A stretch of DNA of 33,993 nucleotides from Bryobacterales bacterium (GTDB taxonomy: Bacteria; Acidobacteriota; Terriglobia; Bryobacterales; Bryobacteraceae). Positions 16,648 through 24,093 of this stretch are shown in pieces. Within the stretch, counting starts at the first letter, position 1, and every line of letters starts with the position of its first letter. The notes below the pieces were generated by a model. That model did not search any database, had not been told where the DNA came from, and was given only the letters and a program-made list of their open reading frames with translations. Location: positions 1 to 33,993 of the forward strand of contig JAEUQC010000188.1 of assembly GCA_016789905.1 (NCBI GenBank). The letters are read 5' to 3'. Made by a program: the position numbers and the translations under genes.

Positions 16648-17504
16648 TGGAATTCGACGTACGCCACCCCGAAGTTGTCGACGCCGTCCGGCGGGCGCTG
16701 GCGGAAGATATTGGTCCGGGCGACCTGACCACAAACGCGACCGTGGACGCGGATTTGATGGCAACGGGACGTTTTATCGCGCGACAGCCGATGACGGTTT
16801 GCGGTGTGGAACTGGTTGAGTTGGTGTTTGCTGAACTGGGCGGAGTGGATTTCCTGGGCACGCACATGCGAAGCGGAGAACGCGCCGCGGCCGGCGATGT
16901 GCTGGCAACCGTGCGTGGCAAGGCGCGTACACTGCTGACGGGCGAACGCGTGGCATTGAATTTTCAGCAGCGGCTGAGCGGCATTGCAACGTTTACGCGC
17001 AAACACGCCGACGCCGTGGCCGGCACGGGCTGCAAGATTCTGGATACGAGGAAAACGACGCCAGGGCTGCGGCGGCTGGAGAAGTGGGCCACCGTATGCG
17101 GGGGAGCGTCGAATCATCGCATCGGACTCTTTGACGCCGTACTGATCAAGAACAACCACATCACGGCGGCCGGCGGCGTGCGGCAGGCGCTGGAGCGCGT
17201 CCGCGCGGCGGGTGTTCCCGATGGCGTAGCGGTGGAGATTGAAGTTCGCACACGAGGAGAATTGGAAGAGGCGTTGACGTTCGGCGCCGATCATCTCTTG
17301 CTGGACAACCTGACGCCGGAAGAGGCCGTAGAGTGGATTAAGTTCATCGCCGGCCGGGCCAAGGTGGAACTGTCAGGCGGTATGCGGCTGGAGAAATTAC
17401 GTGAGTTTGCATCCACTGGTGCCGACTACATTTCAGTAGGGGCGTTGACGCACTCGGCCGTTTCGGTGGATATCAATTTCCGGGTGTCACTGGAAACCGC
17501 ATGA
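16647..17504 (+). CDS. nadC: Nicotinate-nucleotide pyrophosphorylase (quinolinate phosphoribosyltransferase)
   Basis: NadC converts quinolinate and PRPP to nicotinate mononucleotide, the step at which de novo NAD synthesis enters the nucleotide pathway. The 285-residue protein shows the family motifs in order: EDIGPGDLTTNATV (near 15-30), LNFQQRLSGIAT, ILDTRKTTPGLR with the PRPP/quinolinate-binding Arg and Lys, GGASNHRIGLFDAVLIKNNH, IEVRTRGELEEAL, LLDNLTPE and VELSGGMRLE followed by SVGALTHSA. All key residues look intact. The ATG uses the last base of the valS stop, and the stop overlaps birA by four bases, so it is translated within one transcript. It acts in the cytoplasm as a dimer or hexamer. 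Confidence 0.97.
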   Translation: MEFDVRHPEVVDAVRRALAEDIGPGDLTTNATVDADLMATGRFIARQPMTVCGVELVELVFAELGGVDFLGTHMRSGERAAAGDVLATVRGKARTLLTGERVALNFQQRLSGIATFTRKHADAVAGTGCKILDTRKTTPGLRRLEKWATVCGGASNHRIGLFDAVLIKNNHITAAGGVRQALERVRAAGVPDGVAVEIEVRTRGELEEALTFGADHLLLDNLTPEEAVEWIKFIAGRAKVELSGGMRLEKLREFASTGADYISVGALTHSAVSVDINFRVSLETA

Positions 17505-18247
17505 GCTTCGACGTAGCGCGAGTGAAGGCGGCGCTTCCGAGGCGACGCGTGGAATACCACGAGACGCTGCCCTCGACGATGATCGCTGCGGCTACGATGC
17601 GGGAACCGGGCGCGATCGTGATTGCCAATGAGCAATCGGCGGGCCAGGGGCGGCACGGCCACACCTGGCATTCCGAGCCCGAGAGCGGTCTCTATTTCAC
17701 AATCGTTTTGGCGCCCAAGGTGACCAGCGATCAACTGCCCGTGGTGACGCTGGCGCTGGGGCTGGCGGCGCAAGAGGCAATCGGCCAGGTTTGCGGACTG
17801 CACACGGATTTGCGCTGGCCGAACGACCTGCTGATCGGCCCGCGCAAATGCGCGGGAATTTTGACGCAACTCGAAGGCGATCGTGTTTTGGCGGGAATCG
17901 GAATTAACGTGAACCACAGTTCCCTGCCCTCGGAATTGGCGGCGATCGCGACAAGCCTGCGCATGGTGACCGGGCGAGTGCAATCGCGCGAGGAGCTACT
18001 GTGCGCGCTGGCCGGCGGAGTAGACCGGATGGTGGCACTCCTGGAAGAAGAGGGGAGTTCGCCGGTGCTGGCGTTGTTCACCGCGCAATCCAGCTACGTG
18101 CGCGGCCGGCGAGTGCGGGTCGATCTGCCGGGGAAGCCGCTTACGGGCACAACGGCGGGGTTGACGGCGGACGGGTACCTGCTGCTGGATGGTGACGACG
18201 GCCGACGGCATACGATATTGGCCGGCGGCGTCCGGCCGGAGAACTAA
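17501..18247 (+). CDS. birA: Biotin--[acetyl-CoA carboxylase] ligase, single-domain type
   Basis: The enzyme activates biotin as biotinyl-AMP and attaches it to the carrier protein of acetyl-CoA carboxylase. At 248 residues it lacks the N-terminal winged helix of E. coli BirA, so it should not act as a repressor. The biotin/ATP loop reads SAGQGRHGHTW, in which the Arg equivalent to E. coli Arg118 is kept and its neighbours are changed to Gln and His. Next come LRWPNDLL (substrate-contacting Asn/Asp), KCAGILTQLEGD with the catalytic Lys, and GIGINVNH. A small C-terminal SH3-like domain follows (GRRVRVDLPGKPLTGTTAGL). It overlaps nadC by four bases (ATGA) and is followed by coaX after 17 bp. 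Confidence 0.95.
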   Translation: MSFDVARVKAALPRRRVEYHETLPSTMIAAATMREPGAIVIANEQSAGQGRHGHTWHSEPESGLYFTIVLAPKVTSDQLPVVTLALGLAAQEAIGQVCGLHTDLRWPNDLLIGPRKCAGILTQLEGDRVLAGIGINVNHSSLPSELAAIATSLRMVTGRVQSREELLCALAGGVDRMVALLEEEGSSPVLALFTAQSSYVRGRRVRVDLPGKPLTGTTAGLTADGYLLLDGDDGRRHTILAGGVRPEN

Positions 18248-18264
18248 ACCCGGAGATTGAGACA

Positions 18265-19032
18265 ATGTTACTGGCTCTCGATGTTGGCAACACAAACATC
18301 ACCATTGGTGCTTTTCAAGGGGACCTCCTAATTGGCCGCTGGCGGCTGCGCACCATCCGCGAACAGACGGTGGATGAGTGGGGCATCTTACTTAGGAACA
18401 TTTTCTCATTGAGCAAATTGGACCTGGAAAGTGTTCACGGGGTCATTGTTTCCAGCGTCGTCCCGGTGATTAATACGATTCTGGCGGAGATGGTGAGTAA
18501 GTACTTCCAACGCGAAGCGATCTTCGTGACTGCGGAAACCGATCTGGGCATTCGGGTGCTGTATGATAACCCGCGCGACGTAGGCGCGGACCGTGTCGTG
18601 AACGGCGTAGCGGCATGGAACATTTACGGTGGCCCGGCGGTGGTGGTGGACCTGGGAACGGCAATCACCTTCGACGTGATTTCGGAAGCGGGCGAGTACC
18701 GTGGGGGGCTGATTTGCGCGGGCATTGGGATGGCCATTAGCGGTCTGTTCTCCAAAACCGCTCTACTGCCGATGGTGAGCTTCGCGGCGCCGGAAAAGCT
18801 GATTGGAACGAATACGATGGGGAGTATTCAGAGCGGGCTGTATTATGGCTCGCTGGGGATGATCGATGGCATCTTGGCAAGGCTGCGAGCAGAATTGGGG
18901 CCATCAACGAAGCTGATCGCCACCGGCGGCAACGCAACTTTGATTCGCGAGGGTTCGAGGCTGATTCAACACGTGGATGAAGACCTGACGCTGACCGGCC
19001 TGCGGCTCATCTGGGAACGGACGCGCCGATGA
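18265..19032 (+). CDS. coaX: Type III pantothenate kinase
   Basis: CoaX phosphorylates pantothenate in the first step of coenzyme A synthesis. The 255-residue protein has the ASKHA-fold signatures of the family: LLALDVGNTNITIG (phosphate-1 loop, Asp6), GADRVVNG with catalytic Asp109 (the Asp of GADR), VVDLGTAITFDVIS (phosphate-2), GGLICAGIGMA and ATGGNATLI. Type III enzymes need a monovalent cation and are not inhibited by CoA. GGAG lies nine bases before the ATG. birA followed by coaX is a common neighbourhood in bacteria. The stop overlaps the next gene by four bases (ATGA). Confidence 0.97.
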   Translation: MLLALDVGNTNITIGAFQGDLLIGRWRLRTIREQTVDEWGILLRNIFSLSKLDLESVHGVIVSSVVPVINTILAEMVSKYFQREAIFVTAETDLGIRVLYDNPRDVGADRVVNGVAAWNIYGGPAVVVDLGTAITFDVISEAGEYRGGLICAGIGMAISGLFSKTALLPMVSFAAPEKLIGTNTMGSIQSGLYYGSLGMIDGILARLRAELGPSTKLIATGGNATLIREGSRLIQHVDEDLTLTGLRLIWERTRR

Positions 19033-19715
19033 GCGAGGATAGCTGGCAAGGGAACTATTTCAACTATTTCACTGAAATCGAGGAGCATTTTCAGCGGGCG
19101 CGAGGCACCAGCCTGTTTCTGATGTCGCCGCTCGATTGGGCGCTGGTGGAGGGGTGGAAGAACACAGGCGTTCCGCTGGAGGCGGCTCTGCGCGGGATCG
19201 ACGACGCGTTTGAAAAGTACCGGACACGGAAGAAGAAAACGGCGCAGCAGGTGAATTCGCTATCCTATTGCGCGCAAGCAGTTACGAAGGCCGCCGAGGA
19301 ATTATTGAACAACCGTCCGCGGCGAAAGGCGGCGCCGACGGCGGAAGAGTCGCTGCCCAACGAGGCGTTGCGAACGGAACTGGAAAGCCGGGTGCCGGAA
19401 CTGGCGGCGCGGGGATACAACTCCCAGGCCGCGGCGGTGCAGGCGATCGTCTCCAATTTTGAGGCGCATCACGCGGACCTGGAGGAATTGGAGCGGCAAC
19501 TGAGCGCGATTGAAGAGAGGATCCTGGCGCAGGCGCGAGCCGCGCAGACGGAGGCGGAACTGGCGGAAGCACGGCGGGAGTTGGAAACGGAACTGCGTCC
19601 GCACCGGAGCCGGCTTTCGGCGGCTGAATTATCGATGCTGGAAAAGAGCTTCCTGGACCGGCGGCTGTTCGACCGGCTGGGCGTGCGCCGGTTGAGTCTG
19701 TTCTTTCTCCTATAG
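19029..19715 (+). CDS. Unknown coiled-coil protein translationally coupled to coaX
   Basis: This 228-residue protein was not recognised. Residues 1-65 form a compact aromatic-rich start (GNYFNYFTEIEEHFQ, then FLMSPLDWALVEGW and a GVPLEAALRGIDDAF helix), which looks conserved rather than random. A basic KTRKKK-like patch and a Pro/Ala linker follow. Residues about 120-205 are strongly charged, with a heptad-like Leu/Glu/Arg/Ala pattern that predicts coiled coil. The protein ends in a hydrophobic SLFFLL. There is no signal peptide or cysteine motif, so it is probably cytoplasmic. Its ATG overlaps the coaX stop by four bases, and it ends the valS-nadC-birA-coaX run. Its function cannot be stated. 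Confidence 0.8.
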   Translation: MSEDSWQGNYFNYFTEIEEHFQRARGTSLFLMSPLDWALVEGWKNTGVPLEAALRGIDDAFEKYRTRKKKTAQQVNSLSYCAQAVTKAAEELLNNRPRRKAAPTAEESLPNEALRTELESRVPELAARGYNSQAAAVQAIVSNFEAHHADLEELERQLSAIEERILAQARAAQTEAELAEARRELETELRPHRSRLSAAELSMLEKSFLDRRLFDRLGVRRLSLFFLL

Positions 19716-19750
19716 CAATCCGTTTTGTTCGATAATGAAGAATTGCACTA

Positions 19751-19780
19751 TTACCATCGTCCGTCGAGATGAACTATAGT
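19751..19780 (+). promoter_or_regulatory. Candidate sigma-70-type promoter for the TPR-yvcK-glmU run
   Basis: TTACCA (19751-19756) and TATAGT (19775-19780) are 18 bases apart, and the ATG of the TPR gene begins only eight bases after the -10 box. If real, transcription would start within one or two bases of the ATG, giving a nearly leaderless mRNA. No ribosome site is seen before this ATG, which fits that reading. Confidence 0.45.
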
Positions 19781-19788
19781 AGTGATCC

Positions 19789-20334
19789 ATGTCCAAGTCG
19801 AAACCTGCGAAATCGACGAGTAACCAGGAGTCTCCCATTTCCAAGTCAAACCCAGCGAAAGCGGGCTCACCCGACCACCAGTTGACTGTCTTCGAGAAGG
19901 CAATGAAACACTTTCATAAACGTGAGTTTCAACATGCCTTGCCGCTTTTCGACGACGCCAGCAAGGGAACCGATGTGTCCGTCGCGCACACGGCCCAGTT
20001 GCACGCGCGCATGTGCCGCCAACGCCTGGAAAAAGATTCGCCGCAGTTAAAGACATCCGAAGATAACTATGCGTACGGTTTGGCGCTGGCCAACCGGAGG
20101 GAGTTGGGTGGCGCGGAAAAGTATCTGCAAAAGGCGCTCCAATTGGCGCCGAAAGCGGATCATATTTTGTATTCGCTGGCGATGGTGAAAGGGCTGCAGG
20201 GAGATGTACCGTCGGCCGCGGGATTCCTGGCGCGGGCGATTGAGCTGCAGCCGGCGAACCGCTCAACGGCGCGCACCGATCCGGACTTCCACGAGTTGTT
20301 GCATCATCAGGCGATTCGCGAACTTGTTTTCTAA
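19789..20334 (+). CDS. Small TPR-repeat protein upstream of yvcK
   Basis: This 181-residue soluble protein starts with a low-complexity basic segment holding a near-duplicate (SKSKPAKS at 2-9 and SKSNPAKA at 18-25). TPR-like helices follow: FEKAMKHFHKREFQHALPLFDDAS, then YAYGLALANRRELGGAEKYLQKALQLAPKADHILYSLAMVKGLQGD, then a third repeat ending in AIELQPANR. TPRs mediate protein-protein contacts and no catalytic motif is present. No signal peptide is seen. It begins 73 bp after the coaX-linked gene and is followed by yvcK after 16 bp, so it is probably the first gene of a TPR-yvcK-glmU unit. The partner is unknown. Confidence 0.85.
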   Translation: MSKSKPAKSTSNQESPISKSNPAKAGSPDHQLTVFEKAMKHFHKREFQHALPLFDDASKGTDVSVAHTAQLHARMCRQRLEKDSPQLKTSEDNYAYGLALANRRELGGAEKYLQKALQLAPKADHILYSLAMVKGLQGDVPSAAGFLARAIELQPANRSTARTDPDFHELLHHQAIRELVF

Positions 20335-20350
20335 TGGGAAGGGTCAAGGC

Positions 20351-21397
20351 GTGTCCGAAGAAGCCATCCGCGGTCCGTTGCGAATTGTGGCTATTGGCGG
20401 TGGAACTGGACTGTCTTCACTGCTGCACGGCCTGAAAAACTGGGCCGGGCCGGAAAAGGCTACCGTTTCCATCACCGCGATTGTAACTGTCACCGACGAT
20501 GGCGGAAGTTCCGGACGGCTGCGGCGGGATTTCCTGGTACTGCCGCCGGGTGACATTCGTTCCTGCATCGTGGCGCTTTCTGAAGACGAGGCGCTGCTGA
20601 GCCGGATGTTCCAGTATCGCTTCAAAGAGGGCCGCGGCTTAAAAGGCCACAGTTTCGGCAATCTGTTTCTTACCGCGCTAACCGACATCACCGGCGATTT
20701 TGCGACTGCCGTGCGGCTGGCGTCAGAAATTCTGGCTTCTCGCGGGGACATTATTCCTTCGACAGCGGAGAACGTCGTTTTGGAAGCACAGCTTTCCGAC
20801 GGGCGGCGCGTGAAGGGCGAAAGCAAAATCGGAAAGAGCCGCGCGCCGATTGAATCAATACACATACTGCCCAGGGCACCGCAGCCGTTCCGCGAGTCGA
20901 TCGAGGCGATTCGGCAAGCCGACCTGATCACGCTGGGCCCTGGTTCCCTGTTCACCAGCGTAATTCCCAATTTGCTGGTGCGCAGCGTGCCGAAGGAAAT
21001 CATGAAAGCCACCGGCGTGCGCGCCTACATTACCAATTTGATGGGGCAGCCAGGAGAGACGGTGAACTTCTCCGCGGCCGACCATGTAACGGCGCTGCTG
21101 AACCACTGCGCGATAGCTCCGAAACACGCGCACAAGCTGCTGGATTGCGTGGTGGTAAACAACGCTCCACTAAACACCGCGGCCCTGCGGCGCTACGCCG
21201 CCAAACTCGCGTTGCCGGTGAAAATCGACCTCGATCGCCTGCAAGAGATGGGGTTGCGCGTGGTACAGGCGGAGTTGGCCGAACGAGCGCCGAAAATCCG
21301 TCACAGTCCGGAGCGCACGGCGGAACTGCTAATCAAGTTGGCGCGACTAGGCCGCAGGCGCCGGCAACTATTGAACCGCGGCGGCGTACAGAATTAG
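20351..21397 (+). CDS. yvcK: YvcK-type UDP-sugar-binding gluconeogenesis factor (CofD-like)
   Basis: This is the YvcK/CofD-like family (known from B. subtilis, where it binds UDP-GlcNAc and is needed for growth on gluconeogenic carbon and for cell-wall synthesis). The start is taken as GTG at 20351, preceded by GGGAAGGG, giving 348 residues; the open frame extends further upstream inside the TPR gene but without family sequence. Motifs are AIGGGTGLSSLLHGLK (15-30), VTDDGGSSGRLR, LPPGDIRSC, KGHSFGNLFLTALT and LGPGSLFTSVIPNLLV. The next gene is glmU, which makes UDP-GlcNAc, the ligand of this family, so the pair makes functional sense. Confidence 0.92.
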   Translation: MSEEAIRGPLRIVAIGGGTGLSSLLHGLKNWAGPEKATVSITAIVTVTDDGGSSGRLRRDFLVLPPGDIRSCIVALSEDEALLSRMFQYRFKEGRGLKGHSFGNLFLTALTDITGDFATAVRLASEILASRGDIIPSTAENVVLEAQLSDGRRVKGESKIGKSRAPIESIHILPRAPQPFRESIEAIRQADLITLGPGSLFTSVIPNLLVRSVPKEIMKATGVRAYITNLMGQPGETVNFSAADHVTALLNHCAIAPKHAHKLLDCVVVNNAPLNTAALRRYAAKLALPVKIDLDRLQEMGLRVVQAELAERAPKIRHSPERTAELLIKLARLGRRRRQLLNRGGVQN

Positions 21398-21410
21398 AGA
21401 ATAGAATCCA

Positions 21411-22784
21411 ATGTCTTCTTCCCTATCCGTAGTAATTCTTGCGGCCGGTTTCGGCACGCGCATGAAATCGCAAACGACAAAGGTGCTGCACCGGGCTGGC
21501 GGGCTGACGCTAGTGGAGCATGTGGTGCGGACCGCGATGACCATTGCCCCGGCCGATAGGATTGTGGCTGTGGTGGGGCACCAAGCGGAAAGGGTGAGCG
21601 CCGCAGTGGCGCCCTACGGGGTTCGCACGGCACTGCAGGACACGCCGCGAGGGACAGGGCACGCGCTGCGCTGCGCGCGGGAGGCGGCGCCGGCCGATGG
21701 GCACCTGGTGGTGCTGTACGGAGATGTCCCGCTGCTTTCGGAAGCCACACTTGCGCGGCTCATCATGCAACACGTCTCCGGTAACACCGCGGCAACGGTT
21801 CTGACGGCCGAGTTGGACAACCCGGCGGCGTATGGCCGCGTGGTCCGCGGCGCCGATGGGAGTGTAGAAGCGATCGTCGAGTTTAAAGCCGCCACTGAGC
21901 AGCAGCGCTCCATTCGCGAGATCAACTCCGGCATCTACTGCTTCGACGCAGCGCTGCTATGGAAATACATCGATTCGATCACCACCAACAACCCGGCGGG
22001 AGAGTATTACCTCACTGATATGGTGGAAATCCTTCGGGCCAACGGCCATCGCGTCGACGGCCAGATCATGGCCGACTCCAGTGAACTGCTGGGCATCAAC
22101 ACGAAAGTGGAACTGGCAGAAGTAGATAGGCTGTTCCGCGAACGGAAGGCCACGCAACTGATGCTGGATGGGGTGACCATTGAGCGGCCGGAGAGCGTGG
22201 CCATTGACCTGGACGTGCAAATCGGCGCCGACACCATCGTCGAGCCCCAAACGCGAATACTCGGCTCCACCGTCATCGGCGCCAACGCCGTCATCGGCAC
22301 CGGTTCGGTAATCCGGAACTGCACGCTGGGCGACGGCGTGCTTGTCCAGCCGTATTGCGTGATTGAAGATACACAGATTGGTGAAGCGGCTCATGTGGGG
22401 CCCTTCGCGCGGCTGCGAATGAAGAATCGCGTGGGCGCGCACGTTCACGTGGGGAACTTCGTGGAGTTGAAAAACACGGAGATGGGAGAGGGCGCGAAGG
22501 CAAACCACCTGGCCTACCTCGGCGATTCAACCATAGGCGCGAAAACAAACATTGGCGCGGGCACCATCACGTGTAATTACGATGGCAAAAGGAAGCATCC
22601 GACGACTATCGGCGCCGGCGTTTTCGTCGGGAGTAACTCGACACTGGTGGCGCCAGTTACGCTGGAAGCAGGCAGCTTCATCGCGGCAGGGTCGGTGATT
22701 ACCGAACAGGTACCAGAGGGCGCGCTGGCGATCGGCCGCGGCCGGCAAACCAACAAAGAAGGCTGGGTGGCCAAGAAGGTTTAG
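21411..22784 (+). CDS. glmU: Bifunctional GlcN-1-P acetyltransferase / GlcNAc-1-P uridyltransferase
   Basis: GlmU makes UDP-GlcNAc, the precursor of peptidoglycan and lipopolysaccharide. The 457 residues match the family length. The N-terminal Rossmann uridyltransferase has LAAGFGTRMKS (10-20), DTPRGTGHA and YGDVPLL. The C-terminal left-handed beta-helix has many hexapeptide turns, the acetyltransferase His366 in NHLAYLGDS, NIGAGTITCNYDG and IGAGVFVGSN. All catalytic parts appear intact. It lies 13 bp after yvcK. Its stop codon overlaps the end of the convergent lipoprotein gene by four bases, so no room remains for a separate terminator. Confidence 0.98.
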   Translation: MSSSLSVVILAAGFGTRMKSQTTKVLHRAGGLTLVEHVVRTAMTIAPADRIVAVVGHQAERVSAAVAPYGVRTALQDTPRGTGHALRCAREAAPADGHLVVLYGDVPLLSEATLARLIMQHVSGNTAATVLTAELDNPAAYGRVVRGADGSVEAIVEFKAATEQQRSIREINSGIYCFDAALLWKYIDSITTNNPAGEYYLTDMVEILRANGHRVDGQIMADSSELLGINTKVELAEVDRLFRERKATQLMLDGVTIERPESVAIDLDVQIGADTIVEPQTRILGSTVIGANAVIGTGSVIRNCTLGDGVLVQPYCVIEDTQIGEAAHVGPFARLRMKNRVGAHVHVGNFVELKNTEMGEGAKANHLAYLGDSTIGAKTNIGAGTITCNYDGKRKHPTTIGAGVFVGSNSTLVAPVTLEAGSFIAAGSVITEQVPEGALAIGRGRQTNKEGWVAKKV

Positions 22785-23119
22785 TGGGCGAACTCCCGTT
22801 CGGCTTCCCGGCGGGCGCGACGAGCCTCACGCTTGGCTTCTTCAACGGCGCGCTGCGCATCGCGGCGCACCGCTTCGGTGTCGCGGCGCACGTCCCGGGC
22901 CGCTTCGCGCAGGTCGTCGTGCAATTCTGTCTTCGCTTTCCTTGCGTCCTCGCGCGCTTCCCTAGCCGCTTCCCGCACGTCGCGCGCAGCTTCTCGTATG
23001 GCCTGGCGGACGTCCTGGCCGGCCTGATGCAAATCATGCCGCACTTGGTGACGTTCCCGGTGGGAACAGGCGGCGGTGGCCGCCAACAGCAACAAAATGC
23101 CCAGGGAAGTTCGGATCAT
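22781..23119 (-). CDS. Small charged helical lipoprotein
   Basis: This 112-residue protein has a hydrophobic signal and a probable lipobox ending at Cys19 (LLLAATAAC-S), so it is likely a membrane-anchored lipoprotein. Almost all of the mature part is Arg, Ala, Glu, Asp, Lys and Gln in the recurring pattern REA-RDVREAAREAREDARKA, a long amphipathic helix or coiled coil. It may span or brace the periplasm, as small helical lipoproteins such as Lpp do, but there is no sequence proof. It lies 51 bp after truB on the same strand, and its TAA is shared with the end of glmU on the other strand. The repetitive composition leaves some doubt that it is a gene, but the signal and lipobox argue for one. 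Confidence 0.72.
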   Translation of the reverse strand: MIRTSLGILLLLAATAACSHRERHQVRHDLHQAGQDVRQAIREAARDVREAAREAREDARKAKTELHDDLREAARDVRRDTEAVRRDAQRAVEEAKREARRARREAEREFAH

Positions 23120-23170
23120 TTTTTGGCTCCACTACCGTTACGGTGGAAGAGTTGCGAAAGTTCCACAATT

Positions 23171-24052
23171 TTACAGCACTAACATCGGGTGATAGAGGTT
23201 TGGCATTCTGATTTCACCGATGGCGACCAACTGTCCATCCTCGCCCACAGCGCGAACAAAGGGTGCGTCCCCACGCACGCGAAACGGCGAAACGCGAAAA
23301 TCACGGCCCTGACGAATGAGCGTGGCCGTGGCCAGGTCCACCCGCTCAGCGGGAAAGTCCGGCAGCAGATCGACGGCCGGAATGACAGCTTCCCCAAAAC
23401 GGCCAAGCGCCGCCAGTCCGGCCAATTCCTCCAGAGTGTGCGCATGGTCCAGCGTGAACGTACCCGCACGGGTTCGACGAAGGGCCGAGAGGTGCGCTCC
23501 ACAGCCGAGCGCCGCCCCCAGTTCGTGTGCGATGGACCGGACGTAGGTTCCCGATGAACAGTGCACCCGCAGACGAGCGGTGGCACCTTCGCACTCGATC
23601 AAGTCCAAAGAATAGACAGTCACCGGCACCGGAGGCAGCACTACGGGTTTGTTCTTCCGCTCCAGTTTGTAGGCGGGCACGCCGTCAATTTTCTTCGCTG
23701 AAACGGGCGGCGGCGTTTGCAACAGATCGCCGCGAAAGGCGTCGAGCGCGCGTTCCAAGACCGCCGCATCGAGTGTTACCCCTACAGCATCGGAAGTCGC
23801 GTAGCCTTCGGAGTCGTAAGTATTCGTGGAGAAGCCAAAACGAACCTCGGCCTCGTAGACTTTGTCGGCCTTCATCAAGAACTGCGATAGCCGCGTGGCC
23901 CGATTGAGGACCAACGGCAATACACCTGTGGCCAGCGGATCCAGCGTCCCCAGGTGGCCCACACGGCGAGTGGCGGCAATGCGCCGCATTTTCCCCACAA
24001 CGTCGTGAGAAGTCCACGAACTGGGCTTGTCAACGACAATAACTCCGTCCAT
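23171..24052 (-). CDS. truB: tRNA pseudouridine(55) synthase
   Basis: TruB converts U55 in the T-loop of tRNAs to pseudouridine. The 293-residue protein starts GVIVVDKPSSWTSHDVV, has the catalytic Asp38 in GHLGTLDPLATGVLPL, the active-site stretch KVYEAEVRFGFSTNTYD, the KKIDGVPAYKLER block and SGTYVRSIAHELG, and ends in a short PUA-like tail. AAGG precedes the ATG closely. The gene diverges from the ABC exporter with about 41 bp between starts, so their promoters must be close or overlap the coding ends. The lipoprotein gene follows downstream and may share the transcript. Confidence 0.97.
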   Translation of the reverse strand: MDGVIVVDKPSSWTSHDVVGKMRRIAATRRVGHLGTLDPLATGVLPLVLNRATRLSQFLMKADKVYEAEVRFGFSTNTYDSEGYATSDAVGVTLDAAVLERALDAFRGDLLQTPPPVSAKKIDGVPAYKLERKNKPVVLPPVPVTVYSLDLIECEGATARLRVHCSSGTYVRSIAHELGAALGCGAHLSALRRTRAGTFTLDHAHTLEELAGLAALGRFGEAVIPAVDLLPDFPAERVDLATATLIRQGRDFRVSPFRVRGDAPFVRAVGEDGQLVAIGEIRMPNLYHPMLVL

Positions 24053-24093
24053 TGCCTTTTAGGGTACCAGCCGGAGCCCGTAAACTAGTAGCA

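Noticed and set aside
24052..24093. TTG start at 24052 for the ABC exporter
   Set aside because: It would overlap the truB start codon and add 14 residues unlike the family; the GTG at 24094 begins nearer the conserved N-terminus, though its ribosome site is also poor.
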